DNA of 45,794 bases, taken from the NCBI GenBank assembly GCA_001564055.1, contig LKNB01000022.1, positions 1 through 45,794 of the forward strand, read 5' to 3'. Below, one piece after another: positions 35,070-42,959 of the stretch; positions within the stretch are counted from its first letter, which is position 1, and each line of letters starts with the position of its first letter. Made by a program: the position numbers and the translations under genes. The DNA comes from Rhodothermaceae bacterium Tc-Br11_B2g6_7 (lineage in GTDB: Bacteria; Bacteroidota; Rhodothermia; Rhodothermales; Salinibacteraceae). The notes beneath the pieces were generated by a model. The model was not told the origin of the DNA. It saw nothing but the letters and a program-made list of their open reading frames with translations, and did not search any database.

Positions 35070-35652
35070 GATGCGCCTCGCCCTCCGCGCCATTGCCGTT
35101 CGTGAGCGCCCGATTGAGCCACGCGCGGGCCAGCCGCCAGTCTCGTCCTACGGTAGCGGGAGAAATATCGAGGGCATCGGCCGTCTCCTCAATCGTAAGG
35201 CCGCCAAAGAAGCGACATTCCACCACGCGGGTGGCGCGTTTCTCCAGGGCCGCCAACTGCTCCAGCGCCTGATGCACTGCGAGGACGTCCTCTACATCGA
35301 CAGTGCCCTCTGCATCGCTTTCCCGCAGTGGAACGCGCTGACGGCCGCCTCCGCGTTTTTGTGCGTTGCGCTTCACGGCATAGTCCACCAGCACGTTGCG
35401 CATCACACGGCTGGCCAACGCAAAAAAGTGCTGCCTGTCTGCCCACGCCACCTCCTCCAGCTCCACCATCTCGAGGTATGCTTCGTGCACCAGGGCAGTC
35501 GTACACAACGTGTGACCCCTCCGCTCCCCGCGCATCCGGTGGTGCGCCATCCGATACAGCTCCTCGTAGACGAGCGGCATCAGTTTATCAAGCGCATCCG
35601 GGTCCCCTTCCCTGTGCGCCTGCAGTAGCGACGTGACGGCGCCGTTCGCCAT
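35059..35652 (-). CDS. ECF-type RNA polymerase sigma factor (TIGR02999-like)
   Basis: A 197-residue sigma-70 ECF factor. Region 2 contains LMPLVYEELYRMAHHRMRGE and FFALASRVMRNVLVDYAVKRNAQKR (core-binding and -10 recognition), and region 4 has RVVECRFFGGLTIEETADAL followed by the helix-turn-helix ISPATVGRDWRLARAWL. This pattern is that of ECF factors encoded beside Ser/Thr kinases rather than with an anti-sigma factor, and no anti-sigma gene is present. It overlaps the kinase gene by 11 nt. Across a 212-nt divergent gap is the TPR-MBL-cupin gene run, a candidate target. Confidence 0.92.
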   Translation of the reverse strand: MANGAVTSLLQAHREGDPDALDKLMPLVYEELYRMAHHRMRGERRGHTLCTTALVHEAYLEMVELEEVAWADRQHFFALASRVMRNVLVDYAVKRNAQKRGGGRQRVPLRESDAEGTVDVEDVLAVHQALEQLAALEKRATRVVECRFFGGLTIEETADALDISPATVGRDWRLARAWLNRALTNGNGAEGEAHHGS

Positions 35653-35864
35653 AGCTTTCGCCCCTGTAGTTCAACGGACCGTGCGGCCTGGCTTCTTGCC
35701 ACTTATGTGAAAGAACTGCTAAGACGTACGTTCCGGTGAGTGTATCGCGTCCGGGTTTCGGCTACATCACAGTAGAGGTGGACGGAAAATGAGTACAATA
35801 GAAAATATATCGACGGACGCACCTGCTACGACCCCTAATTTCCAGAGACCAATCTTGCTCTCCC
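35653..35864. promoter_or_regulatory. Divergent regulatory region between ECF sigma and TPR operon
   Basis: 212 nt separate the sigma-factor start from the TPR start. The half nearer the TPR gene has an AT-rich patch (about 35790-35812, AAAATGAGTACAATAGAAAATATAT) split off from GC-rich flanks, the likely promoter area. I could not identify a clear sigma consensus. Part of this patch includes ATG-AGT-ACA but the resulting frame overlaps the TPR gene and was not called. Confidence 0.35.
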
Positions 35865-37397
35865 ATGATGTACCGCACGCTCGCAATCGTAGCGCTGGCT
35901 CTCGTTTTTTCTGCTCATCTGGCTCATGCACAGCATGATGACCACGAAGCGGTAGGGGAAGTCCAGTTCGAGATCACCTGCTCGGATGAGGCCCAGGAAC
36001 GCTTCAACGAGGCCCTCTCGCACCTCCATCACATGATGTATTCTCGGGCGCGCTCCGTTTTCGAACAGGTGATTGCGCTAAACCCGGAATGCGCCATGGG
36101 CCACTGGGGTGTGGCCATGACCAGTTTCCAGCCCCTATGGGCACCCACGAGCGATGATGATCTGCAGCGCGGAAAAGCCTCCGTGGATGCCGCCCTCAGG
36201 CTGGGCGCTGATACGGAGCGCGAGGCTATGCACATCGCTGCGGCGGCGGCCTTCTTCACCGACCCGGATCCGCCAGCTGCGGATCGCCCGACCGACCATC
36301 AACAGCGGATCGACGCCTGGAAGAAAGCCCAGCGCGAGCTGCACGAAGCGTACCCGGAAGATGTGGATGCCGCCTCCTTCTACGCGCTGGCCGATATCTC
36401 GTATGCGATGACGCAGTTCTCGCCCGATGAGGAGCGCGACTTCACGCGGGAGCGCCGGGCGGGAGCACTGCTCGAGGAGTATTACGAAAATCACCCCGAA
36501 CACCCCGGGCTCTTTCATTACCTGATCCACGCTTATGACAGCGCCGAACTCGCGCATCTGGCCGAGGAGTACGCGCGAGGATACGATCAGCTCGCGCCGG
36601 ATACGCCCCACGCACTGCACATGCCCAGCCACATCTTCGTGCGGATGGGCCTTTGGGAGGAAACGGCTGAATGGAACGAGCGATCGGCAGAGGCCGCTCT
36701 CGAGCATCCGTTTAACGGGCTGGTGTCGCTCCACTATCCCCACGCGCTCGATTACATGATGTACGCGTACCTGCAGCTGGGCGCGTATGAGAAGGCGGAC
36801 GAAACGCTCGACCGCATCCGCACCATCGAAGAAACCCAGCCGCACTTTGCCAGCGCGTATGGTGTGGCAGCGGGCCAGGCGCGGTACTTCCTGGAGCAGG
36901 ACCTCTGGGAGGAAGCCGCTGAGCTACGTACCGAATACCCTGCCACTATCGACTGGGATGGCTACGAAGGCGCTACAGCCCTCGTACACTACGCCCGCGG
37001 GCTCGGCGCCGCGCGAACGGGCGATCTGGACCAGGCTGCCGCTGAACGAGACGCCATCGAGGAACTCGTCGCGTCCATGCGAGACGCGGGCGACGCCTAC
37101 TGGGCCCACATGACGGAGGCGCTGCAAAAAGCGGTGGGCGCCTGGATTCTGTATGAAGAGGGGAGTACCGAGGAAGCGCTCGCGCACATGCGTGACGCCG
37201 CGGATCTTGAGGACTCCATGGACAAACACCCGATTACGCCCGGCGAAGTCCTGCCCGTCCGCGAGCTCTACGGCGAGCTGCTGCTGAATGAAGGGCGCCT
37301 CGCAGAGGCGCAGGAGGCCTTCGAAAAATCGCTAAAGCGCACGCCCAACCGCATGAACGCGCTCGAAGGCATTGAGCAGGTGACGGCGGCACGGTAA
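35865..37397 (+). CDS. Secreted tetratricopeptide-repeat protein
   Basis: Exported 510-residue protein. Residues 1-22 are a signal peptide (cleavage after AHA). The mature part starts with an alpha-helical repeat block: DEAQERFNEALSHLHHMMYSRARSVFEQVIALNPECAMGHWG is a canonical TPR-type unit, and at least three later units end in the same pattern (ALAHMRDAADLEDS, AQEAFEKSLKRTP). Several HH and MH pairs might bind metal but no motif is firm. The family occurs in Bacteroidota-related genomes with unknown function. It is the first gene of the divergent run facing the ECF-kinase pair; the MBL gene starts 69 nt later. No Shine-Dalgarno is obvious at ATG 35865. Confidence 0.8.
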   Translation: MMYRTLAIVALALVFSAHLAHAQHDDHEAVGEVQFEITCSDEAQERFNEALSHLHHMMYSRARSVFEQVIALNPECAMGHWGVAMTSFQPLWAPTSDDDLQRGKASVDAALRLGADTEREAMHIAAAAAFFTDPDPPAADRPTDHQQRIDAWKKAQRELHEAYPEDVDAASFYALADISYAMTQFSPDEERDFTRERRAGALLEEYYENHPEHPGLFHYLIHAYDSAELAHLAEEYARGYDQLAPDTPHALHMPSHIFVRMGLWEETAEWNERSAEAALEHPFNGLVSLHYPHALDYMMYAYLQLGAYEKADETLDRIRTIEETQPHFASAYGVAAGQARYFLEQDLWEEAAELRTEYPATIDWDGYEGATALVHYARGLGAARTGDLDQAAAERDAIEELVASMRDAGDAYWAHMTEALQKAVGAWILYEEGSTEEALAHMRDAADLEDSMDKHPITPGEVLPVRELYGELLLNEGRLAEAQEAFEKSLKRTPNRMNALEGIEQVTAAR

Positions 37398-37466
37398 ATC
37401 ACGGCTTCACCCTTCACATGCTATTCCGAGAGCTCACAAGCTAACAAAATAAACCAGGCGCTCACG

Positions 37467-38513
37467 ATGAAACGTCCGACTCTTGACCGTCGCCAGTTTC
37501 TCCGCCTGAACGGCGCAGCCCTTGCCGGCGCCGCGCTGGCACCCGCAGTAGGAGCCCAAGCGAGATTGGATACTGAGGGCAGCACCGGAGGTATCCCCGA
37601 AGATGTCTCGCCAGGCTTCTACCGCTTCACCCTCGGAGACATGGAGATCACCGTACTCAGCGATGGATACTTCAACTACTCTCCCGATTTCGTTACAATC
37701 GACGATCCGGTCGAAATCCAGGCGTACAATGCAGCCCCAGAGACACGTGAGGAGCACTTTCGCTCGCGCCGGCTTCCCGCCGACAATATCCCCCTGCAGG
37801 CGAGTCCCGTCGTGATCGATTCGGGCAATCAACGAACGCTGGTCGACTGCGGCATGGGCACGAGTGAGGAGCTGCCGCCAACAGCAGGCCGGCTTGGCCG
37901 CTCTCTTGAGGCCGCGGGCATCGCTCCCGAGAGCATCGACTACGTGCTACTTACCCACGCGCACCCGGACCACATGGGCGGGCTCGTGAACCCGGTTGCC
38001 GGAGCTCCGATCTATCCTGAAGCAGAGGTGGTCATCTCGGAGGCGGAGCACACGTTCTGGACCAGCGACGACGTCGTATCCGCACAGGAACCACCCTTCG
38101 TGTCTGAGATCGCTGAATCCTTTGCAGCGCTGGCCCGCGGGGTCCTGGGGGGCATGAACGACCGCATCCGCATCGTACAGGAAGAAGAAGAGGTAACCGA
38201 CGGGATCTGGAGCATCCCCTCCCCCGGACACACGCCCGGGCACGTTTGCTTCGCCGTCGATAGCGGAGGCGAGCAGCTCCTCCTCGCCGGAGACGCGATC
38301 GTATTTTCCCACACGTCCTTCGAATATCCGGGATGGCATTTCTTCGGAGACCTCGACCCTGAGGTAGCCGCCCGCAGCCGCAACCGCCTGCTCGACCGCG
38401 CCACGACGGACGAGATGTTCATCCTGGGCTTCCACTTCCCTTTTCCTGGGCTCGGCTACGCCGTGGAATACGGCAACGCCTACCGGTGGATGCCGGCCGG
38501 GTGGGTGTTCTGA
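37467..38513 (+). CDS. Tat-exported metallo-beta-lactamase-fold hydrolase
   Basis: Exported hydrolase of 348 residues. The signal has the twin-arginine motif DRRQFLRLNG (7-15), so it is folded with its metal before export. The metal-binding HxHxDH is LLTHAHPDHMGG (His164, His166, Asp168, His169); a further His lies in SPGHTPGHVCF and an Asp in LAGDAIVF, giving the full binuclear zinc set. Among MBL families it resembles the group that includes quorum-quenching lactonases and alkyl-sulfatase-like enzymes; the substrate is not identifiable. It is followed by a cupin gene 64 nt later. Confidence 0.87.
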   Translation: MKRPTLDRRQFLRLNGAALAGAALAPAVGAQARLDTEGSTGGIPEDVSPGFYRFTLGDMEITVLSDGYFNYSPDFVTIDDPVEIQAYNAAPETREEHFRSRRLPADNIPLQASPVVIDSGNQRTLVDCGMGTSEELPPTAGRLGRSLEAAGIAPESIDYVLLTHAHPDHMGGLVNPVAGAPIYPEAEVVISEAEHTFWTSDDVVSAQEPPFVSEIAESFAALARGVLGGMNDRIRIVQEEEEVTDGIWSIPSPGHTPGHVCFAVDSGGEQLLLAGDAIVFSHTSFEYPGWHFFGDLDPEVAARSRNRLLDRATTDEMFILGFHFPFPGLGYAVEYGNAYRWMPAGWVF

Positions 38514-38577
38514 TATGCACGTACCTTCCGTTCAATTCACGAATCGTAAGAATGATTACTCGTGAGGCTGAGCCCAA

Positions 38578-39096
38578 ATGATTACACCAAAAAGCGACGC
38601 ATCCACATCCCCTTCCATCATCCCACCCGACGGTGGAGAACCGTTCCTCTTCGGAGAGGTCGGCGGTCACTTTAAAATCCAAGGCGCCTCCACGGAGGAG
38701 CGTTTCGCCGTTGCGCAGCTTCCCGAGATACCACCCGGCGTCCTGGCTGCCCCACTACACCGCCACAACAACGAGGACGAGTATACCTACGTGCTCGACG
38801 GCACGCTACACACCATGGCGGGAGACGAGGTCGTGACGGCCGAGGCGGGCACCTGGCTCGTCAAGCCGCGCGGACAGTGGCACACCTTCTGGAATGCCGG
38901 GGACGAACCCTGCCATGTGATCGAGATCGTTTCGCCGGCAGGATTTGAACGCTATTTCCAGGAGGTGGCCGAGGCCGGAAGCGATCTCGAGCGACTTGCT
39001 GAGATCAACGAGACGTATGGGATTGACATGGACTTCGACAGCATCCCCAAGCTTTGCGAGCGGTTTGGGCTGACCTTTCCTGAAATGGGCCCGTGA
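38578..39096 (+). CDS. Cupin-domain protein
   Basis: Cytoplasmic 172-residue single-domain cupin. The first cupin motif is LHRHNNEDEYTYVLDG with His61, His63 and Glu68; the second contains GQWHTFWN with His102, giving the usual four-ligand metal site. The C-terminal part (AGSDLERLAEINETY...) is a short helix. Similar proteins act as dioxygenases or isomerases or just bind small ligands. Position after the MBL hydrolase suggests a shared pathway, which is inference. Confidence 0.85.
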   Translation: MITPKSDASTSPSIIPPDGGEPFLFGEVGGHFKIQGASTEERFAVAQLPEIPPGVLAAPLHRHNNEDEYTYVLDGTLHTMAGDEVVTAEAGTWLVKPRGQWHTFWNAGDEPCHVIEIVSPAGFERYFQEVAEAGSDLERLAEINETYGIDMDFDSIPKLCERFGLTFPEMGP

Positions 39097-39272
39097 GTGG
39101 GCGCCGATTGACGAAGCAACACCGAGACCACGTTACGTATCACCGCCATTGGTCCTCTCGAACTGGATTACGTGGATTAGAAGGACCGCACGGTTGTGAG
39201 TAGAATAACGTCCTTCAAGGTGAACACCGAACGATACTTCAACCAGCATGCGCAAAAATGAGGTGACTAAAT

Positions 39273-39680
39273 ATGAGTAATAGAAGCACACATCCCCTTC
39301 CGACGTCAGGGCTCTTTCTCTTAGCCGTAGCCGTCTGCTTTACGATAATGTTCATCGGCTGCACCGACGACGTCACCGGCCCTGAAGACCCCCAGATCGA
39401 CCGCGTCGTTATCTCCCCCGAGAGCGTGGAGCTCGAAGTTGGAGAGCAAGCGGAGTTCTCATTCGAGCTGCTTACTGAGGCCGGAGAACCGGTCGATACG
39501 GAAGATCTCGACATGGAGACGGAATGGATTTCAACCGACGATGCGGTCTTCACCGTGGATGAAGGCGGCACGGCCGTCGGCCAGAGCCCCGGGGAGGAAT
39601 TTTGTATTATCGACGTAACCGTAGATAAAGGAAGTTCAAATTTTACCGGGCGTGACACGGCTGTCGTTTTCGTGTTCTGA
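39273..39680 (+). CDS. Small Ig-like lipoprotein
   Basis: A 135-residue lipoprotein: signal peptide with Cys30 in MFIGC, then a TDD-type linker and one domain with IDRVVISPESVELEVGEQAEFSFELLTEAGEPV, the beginning of a bacterial Ig-like (BIG2-type) beta-sandwich. GAGGTGA lies 8-10 nt before the ATG, a good Shine-Dalgarno. It probably sits on the outer membrane. It interrupts the run of cytosolic enzymes and has an uncertain connection to them. Confidence 0.75.
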   Translation: MSNRSTHPLPTSGLFLLAVAVCFTIMFIGCTDDVTGPEDPQIDRVVISPESVELEVGEQAEFSFELLTEAGEPVDTEDLDMETEWISTDDAVFTVDEGGTAVGQSPGEEFCIIDVTVDKGSSNFTGRDTAVVFVF

Positions 39681-39749
39681 GGAGATCAGCCGCCAACCCG
39701 TTATGCAGAATACCCGACGCAAAAAGATTCGTCAACGCGAGGAACTACC

Positions 39750-40238
39750 ATGGCAAAAGCAACATCAACCGACCTGCAAGTACTGCTGGACAAGGACGAA
39801 ATCAAAGAGCTGGTATACCGATGGGACTACCTTGGCGACGACGGCAAGCCCCTCGACGCCATCGAGCGCTTTTGCACCGAGGACGTCATCTATGACGCCG
39901 GACCGCTGGGCCGGACGGAAGGCAAGCAAGCCTTCAAAGAGGCCGCAGAGAAGGTCTTCGCCGAAGAGCTGCTCTTCACCCAGCACATGCGCCACAATCC
40001 GGTCGTTACGGTACATGGTGACGAAGCCACCGGAAAGTGGTATGCCGAGATCCCCTCGATCACCGGCGACGGCAAAGCCCTCTGGCTTCAGGGGACATAT
40101 GAACTGGGCTTCCGCCGAGTGGATGGCGAGTGGAAAATATCGAAGTATACGTTCGCGTTCACCTATGCCACGCCGTACGAAAAGGGATGGGTGAAGCAGC
40201 CCTTTGTGGAAGGCATGCCCGGTGAACTGGAGTGGTAG
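39750..40238 (+). CDS. SnoaL/NTF2-like protein
   Basis: A 162-residue cytoplasmic protein of the nuclear transport factor 2-like fold (SnoaL-like group). Characteristic features are the N-terminal helix STDLQVLLDKDEIKELVYRWDYLGDDG, the strand ERFCTEDVIYDAGPLGRTEGKQAFKEA, and the cone-forming strands VVTVHGDEATGKWYAEIP and GTYELGFRRVDGEWKISKY. Members include polyketide cyclases, dehydratases and hydrolases; key catalytic pairs differ, so no reaction is assigned. GAGGAA precedes the ATG. Neighbours are the lipoprotein upstream and a methyltransferase 85 nt downstream. Confidence 0.82.
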   Translation: MAKATSTDLQVLLDKDEIKELVYRWDYLGDDGKPLDAIERFCTEDVIYDAGPLGRTEGKQAFKEAAEKVFAEELLFTQHMRHNPVVTVHGDEATGKWYAEIPSITGDGKALWLQGTYELGFRRVDGEWKISKYTFAFTYATPYEKGWVKQPFVEGMPGELEW

Positions 40239-40323
40239 CCTGATTATACGGGCGGGCATCGCGTGATCACTTCACGATCCACACATTCTCGTTCTTCTCA
40301 CGAACAGAAAACGCTTTGCTACC

Positions 40324-41172
40324 ATGCATTCTGGACAAACCGAAGCAGTCGCAGATGGACCCGGGCTGGAGCAATGGCAGCTCGACGGAAGTAGCGCTGA
40401 GGCGTATGAGCGCTATCTCGTCCCGCTGCTTTTTGCTCCAGGAGCCAACGTCCTCATCGACCTGGCCGAGTTGGCGCCGGGCGAGCGCGTGCTTGACGTG
40501 GCCTGCGGCACGGGCATTGTCGCCCGCCGCGCGGCGCCACAGGTAGGAGCCGACGGGCACGTCGACGGATTGGATCTGAATGAGGGGATGCTCGAAGTGG
40601 CCCGGTCGGCCGCAACGGATGATGAGCCGGGAATCTTCTGGCATCACGGTGACGCGCGCGACCTCCCGTTTTCCGACGCCACCTTTGACGTTGTCTTCTG
40701 CCAGCAGGGTCTTCAGTTCTTCTCCGACCGCGAATCGGCCCTCCGCGAGATGCACCGCGTGCTCGATACAGAAGGACGGCTCGCGCTGAGCGTCCTGCGC
40801 CCCATCGAATACAACCCCGGTTGGGCGCTGCTTGCCCATGTGCTCGAACAACACGTCGGGCCGGACGCCGGTGCGATGATGCGCTCGCCCTTTCCATCCC
40901 TCAGCACGCACGACCTTCGCACCCTCGTCGCAGACGCCGGATTCCAGGATACAACCATTACCATCGGCATCGGGCCGGTGCGGTATCCCTCCGCCGAGGC
41001 GTTCTTGCGGCGGGAGGCCGCCAGCTCTCCGCTGGCCGGGCCGATCGGCGCGCTGGATGAAGAAAAGCGCCGGACGATGATCGATGACCTCGAAACCGCT
41101 CTGCGACCGCACATGGACGACAACGGCGTGGTCTTCCCTTCCGCTACCCACCTCGTTCTCGCGCACCAGTAG
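40324..41172 (+). CDS. Class I SAM-dependent methyltransferase (UbiE-like)
   Basis: A 282-residue methyltransferase with motif I VLDVACGTGIVARRA (57-71), the acidic residue in GLDLNEGML, motif II DVVFCQQGLQF and motif III MHRVLDTEGRLALSVL. These are standard for the UbiE/Methyltransf_11 group acting on small molecules, often quinones or polyketides. It is followed 17 nt later by an OsmC-like gene. Paralogous to the methyltransferase at 41723-42565 but clearly distinct. Confidence 0.87.
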   Translation: MHSGQTEAVADGPGLEQWQLDGSSAEAYERYLVPLLFAPGANVLIDLAELAPGERVLDVACGTGIVARRAAPQVGADGHVDGLDLNEGMLEVARSAATDDEPGIFWHHGDARDLPFSDATFDVVFCQQGLQFFSDRESALREMHRVLDTEGRLALSVLRPIEYNPGWALLAHVLEQHVGPDAGAMMRSPFPSLSTHDLRTLVADAGFQDTTITIGIGPVRYPSAEAFLRREAASSPLAGPIGALDEEKRRTMIDDLETALRPHMDDNGVVFPSATHLVLAHQ

Positions 41173-41189
41173 ACTTTCTTCCAACAGCC

Positions 41190-41726
41190 ATGGCTGAACC
41201 CGAAACGATCCGCACGGCCTTCGAACGCAACCGGAAAGTCCTTTCGTTAAAGCCTAAAAAAGGACAGTACAAGACCACTACCCACATCCGCGTGCAGGAC
41301 GGCACAACCTGCGAGGTTCAGCACAAGCACTGGACCTTTCTGGCCGATGTCGGTGAGAACCAGGGGGGAAACGATGCGGGGCCGGGCCCCAGCGTGCTGG
41401 AGCGCGCGGCCCTCGGCAGCTGCCTCGCCATCGGCTACGTTACGTGGGCAGCATTCCTGGAGGTGCCCGTCGACGACGTTCAGGTCGACGTGGAAGCCGA
41501 CGTCGACGCGCGCGGCACGTTCGGTATAGACGACGTATCGCCTGGCTACAGGGCCGTGCGCTACCGGGTTTGCATCGACAGCCCGGCCTCCGAGGACGCC
41601 GTGCAGGACGTCATTGAGAAGGCGGACGCCCACAGTCCGGTACTCCACAACCTCCGCAACCCGGTGCCCATCGAGCGGGAGGTAATCTTTACGAACGCCA
41701 AGAAGAAACCCTCTGAACCGTCATGA
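41190..41726 (+). CDS. OsmC-family protein lacking the second cysteine
   Basis: A 178-residue OsmC-like protein. The core helix is SVLERAALGSCLAIGYV with Cys78, and the C-terminal helix-turn is DVIEKADAHSPVLHNLRNPV, which in peroxide-reducing OsmC/Ohr proteins holds the second cysteine in a CPV or CP motif; here that position is Ser149. A two-cysteine peroxidase mechanism is therefore unlikely, although Cys78 may still react. Other cysteines (41, 128) are not at the known positions. Function could be hydrolytic or ligand binding. The stop overlaps the next gene's ATG by 4 nt (ATGA), implying translational coupling. Confidence 0.85.
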   Translation: MAEPETIRTAFERNRKVLSLKPKKGQYKTTTHIRVQDGTTCEVQHKHWTFLADVGENQGGNDAGPGPSVLERAALGSCLAIGYVTWAAFLEVPVDDVQVDVEADVDARGTFGIDDVSPGYRAVRYRVCIDSPASEDAVQDVIEKADAHSPVLHNLRNPVPIEREVIFTNAKKKPSEPS

Positions 41727-42565
41727 ATCCCGACTTTCAGCGACGCATTCAGCGGTACGGCTGGGATAAAGCCGTTCCCTACTACGAATCCGCCTGGCAA
41801 CGTGCCCTTCGCCCGGCACAGGAGCGGCTGCTTGAGGCGGCTAACCTGCAGACAGGCGAACAGGTGCTCGACGTAGCGTCAGGGACCGGCCTCGTCACGC
41901 TTCCAGCGGCCAATCAGGTGGCGCCCACCGGCCGCGTAGTGGCGGTGGATCTCTCCAAGAAGATGGTGCACGCCCTGCGGGCCGAAGTCCAGCGCAATGG
42001 TCACGGCCACGTAGAGGTTCAGCAAATGGACGCGGAGTCGCTCGACTTTGCGGACGAGACGTTTGACGTGGCCCTCTGCTCCCTCGGGCTCATGTACGTG
42101 CCCGATCCTGCGCAGGCGATCGCCGAAATGCACCGTGTTCTTGCTCCCGGCGGACGAGCGGTATCGGTCGTCTGGGGAAGACGCAGCAAATGCGGCTGGG
42201 CCGAGCTCTTCCCCATCATGGACAAACGGGTCTCCTCTGACGTCTGCCCGCTCTTCTTCCAGCTCGGTACAGGGGAGCATCTGAAGATGCAGTTCGAAGG
42301 GGCGGGCTTCCAGAACGTCGAGACCGAGCGCTTCTCATCTGAGCTACCCTTCAAGGATGCAAAGGAAGCCTGCGACGCGGCGTTCTGGGGTGGTGCTGTG
42401 GCGCTCGCATGGAATAAGTTCGGCGACGCGAAACGGGAGGCAGCACGGAAGGAGTATCTCGAATCGATCGCACCGTACCGTTCCGGACAAGGATACGAGA
42501 TCCCCGGCGAGTTCGTGCTGGCCCTCGCTCAGAAAGACGCATCTGAACCGCGTGGTGGTGCGTGA
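41723..42565 (+). CDS. Class I SAM-dependent methyltransferase (UbiE-like), second copy
   Basis: A 280-residue methyltransferase with motif I VLDVASGTGLVTLPA (48-62), AVDLSKKM, DVALCSLGLMYVPD and MHRVLAPGGRAVSVV. The end of the protein (GYEIPGEFVLALAQK) matches the C-terminal strand of UbiE-like enzymes. The start overlaps the OsmC-like gene by 4 nt. It is the last of the eight-gene run; two methyltransferases with a SnoaL-like and a cupin enzyme hint at modification of a small organic molecule, which is inference. Confidence 0.87.
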   Translation: MNPDFQRRIQRYGWDKAVPYYESAWQRALRPAQERLLEAANLQTGEQVLDVASGTGLVTLPAANQVAPTGRVVAVDLSKKMVHALRAEVQRNGHGHVEVQQMDAESLDFADETFDVALCSLGLMYVPDPAQAIAEMHRVLAPGGRAVSVVWGRRSKCGWAELFPIMDKRVSSDVCPLFFQLGTGEHLKMQFEGAGFQNVETERFSSELPFKDAKEACDAAFWGGAVALAWNKFGDAKREAARKEYLESIAPYRSGQGYEIPGEFVLALAQKDASEPRGGA

Positions 42566-42959
42566 GGCACCGCTTGATGGTGCAATGCCGTAGCGCAACT
42601 GATCGTCGAGCTGCCGGAATTATGTGGCCTGCAACTCCCTGCTGTGCTTGCATGCGCAGAACGCTCCAAATCGGAACGGCTACTGCCATAGCGCTGTCGG
42701 CAGCTTCGTTTTCGCCTTACGTCCCTGGTGGATCCCCCTTGCCGCCTCAGCGGGTCACTCCATTGTGCGTGCGAAGCCGACGGCCTATGCGCGCCGTCAC
42801 ACCTACATGGCCAGATATGTGCACCCGTTGTGTCCTTGTGTTCGCTCGTTGTGCGCGTACAGGGGTGGACTCCCTTCAAATGCTTCTCTTTGAGCATCAT
42901 CGCGATGCGTGTGGTGGGACTTCAGACCAATCCTACCCAATTCTATACAGGAGCATACC
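42566..42959. other. Intergenic region, no gene seen
   Basis: 394 nt between the second methyltransferase and the PKD lipoprotein. A GGTGC/GCACC hairpin (about 42557-42571) overlaps the methyltransferase stop and might aid termination, but it has no T-run. Open frames here lack start signals and family similarity. A Shine-Dalgarno AGGAG lies just before the lipoprotein ATG. Confidence 0.5.

Noticed and set aside
38530..38570. Imperfect inverted repeat TCACGA...TCGTGA before the cupin gene
   Set aside because: Only six paired bases separated by 17 nt with no extension; too weak to call an operator or terminator.
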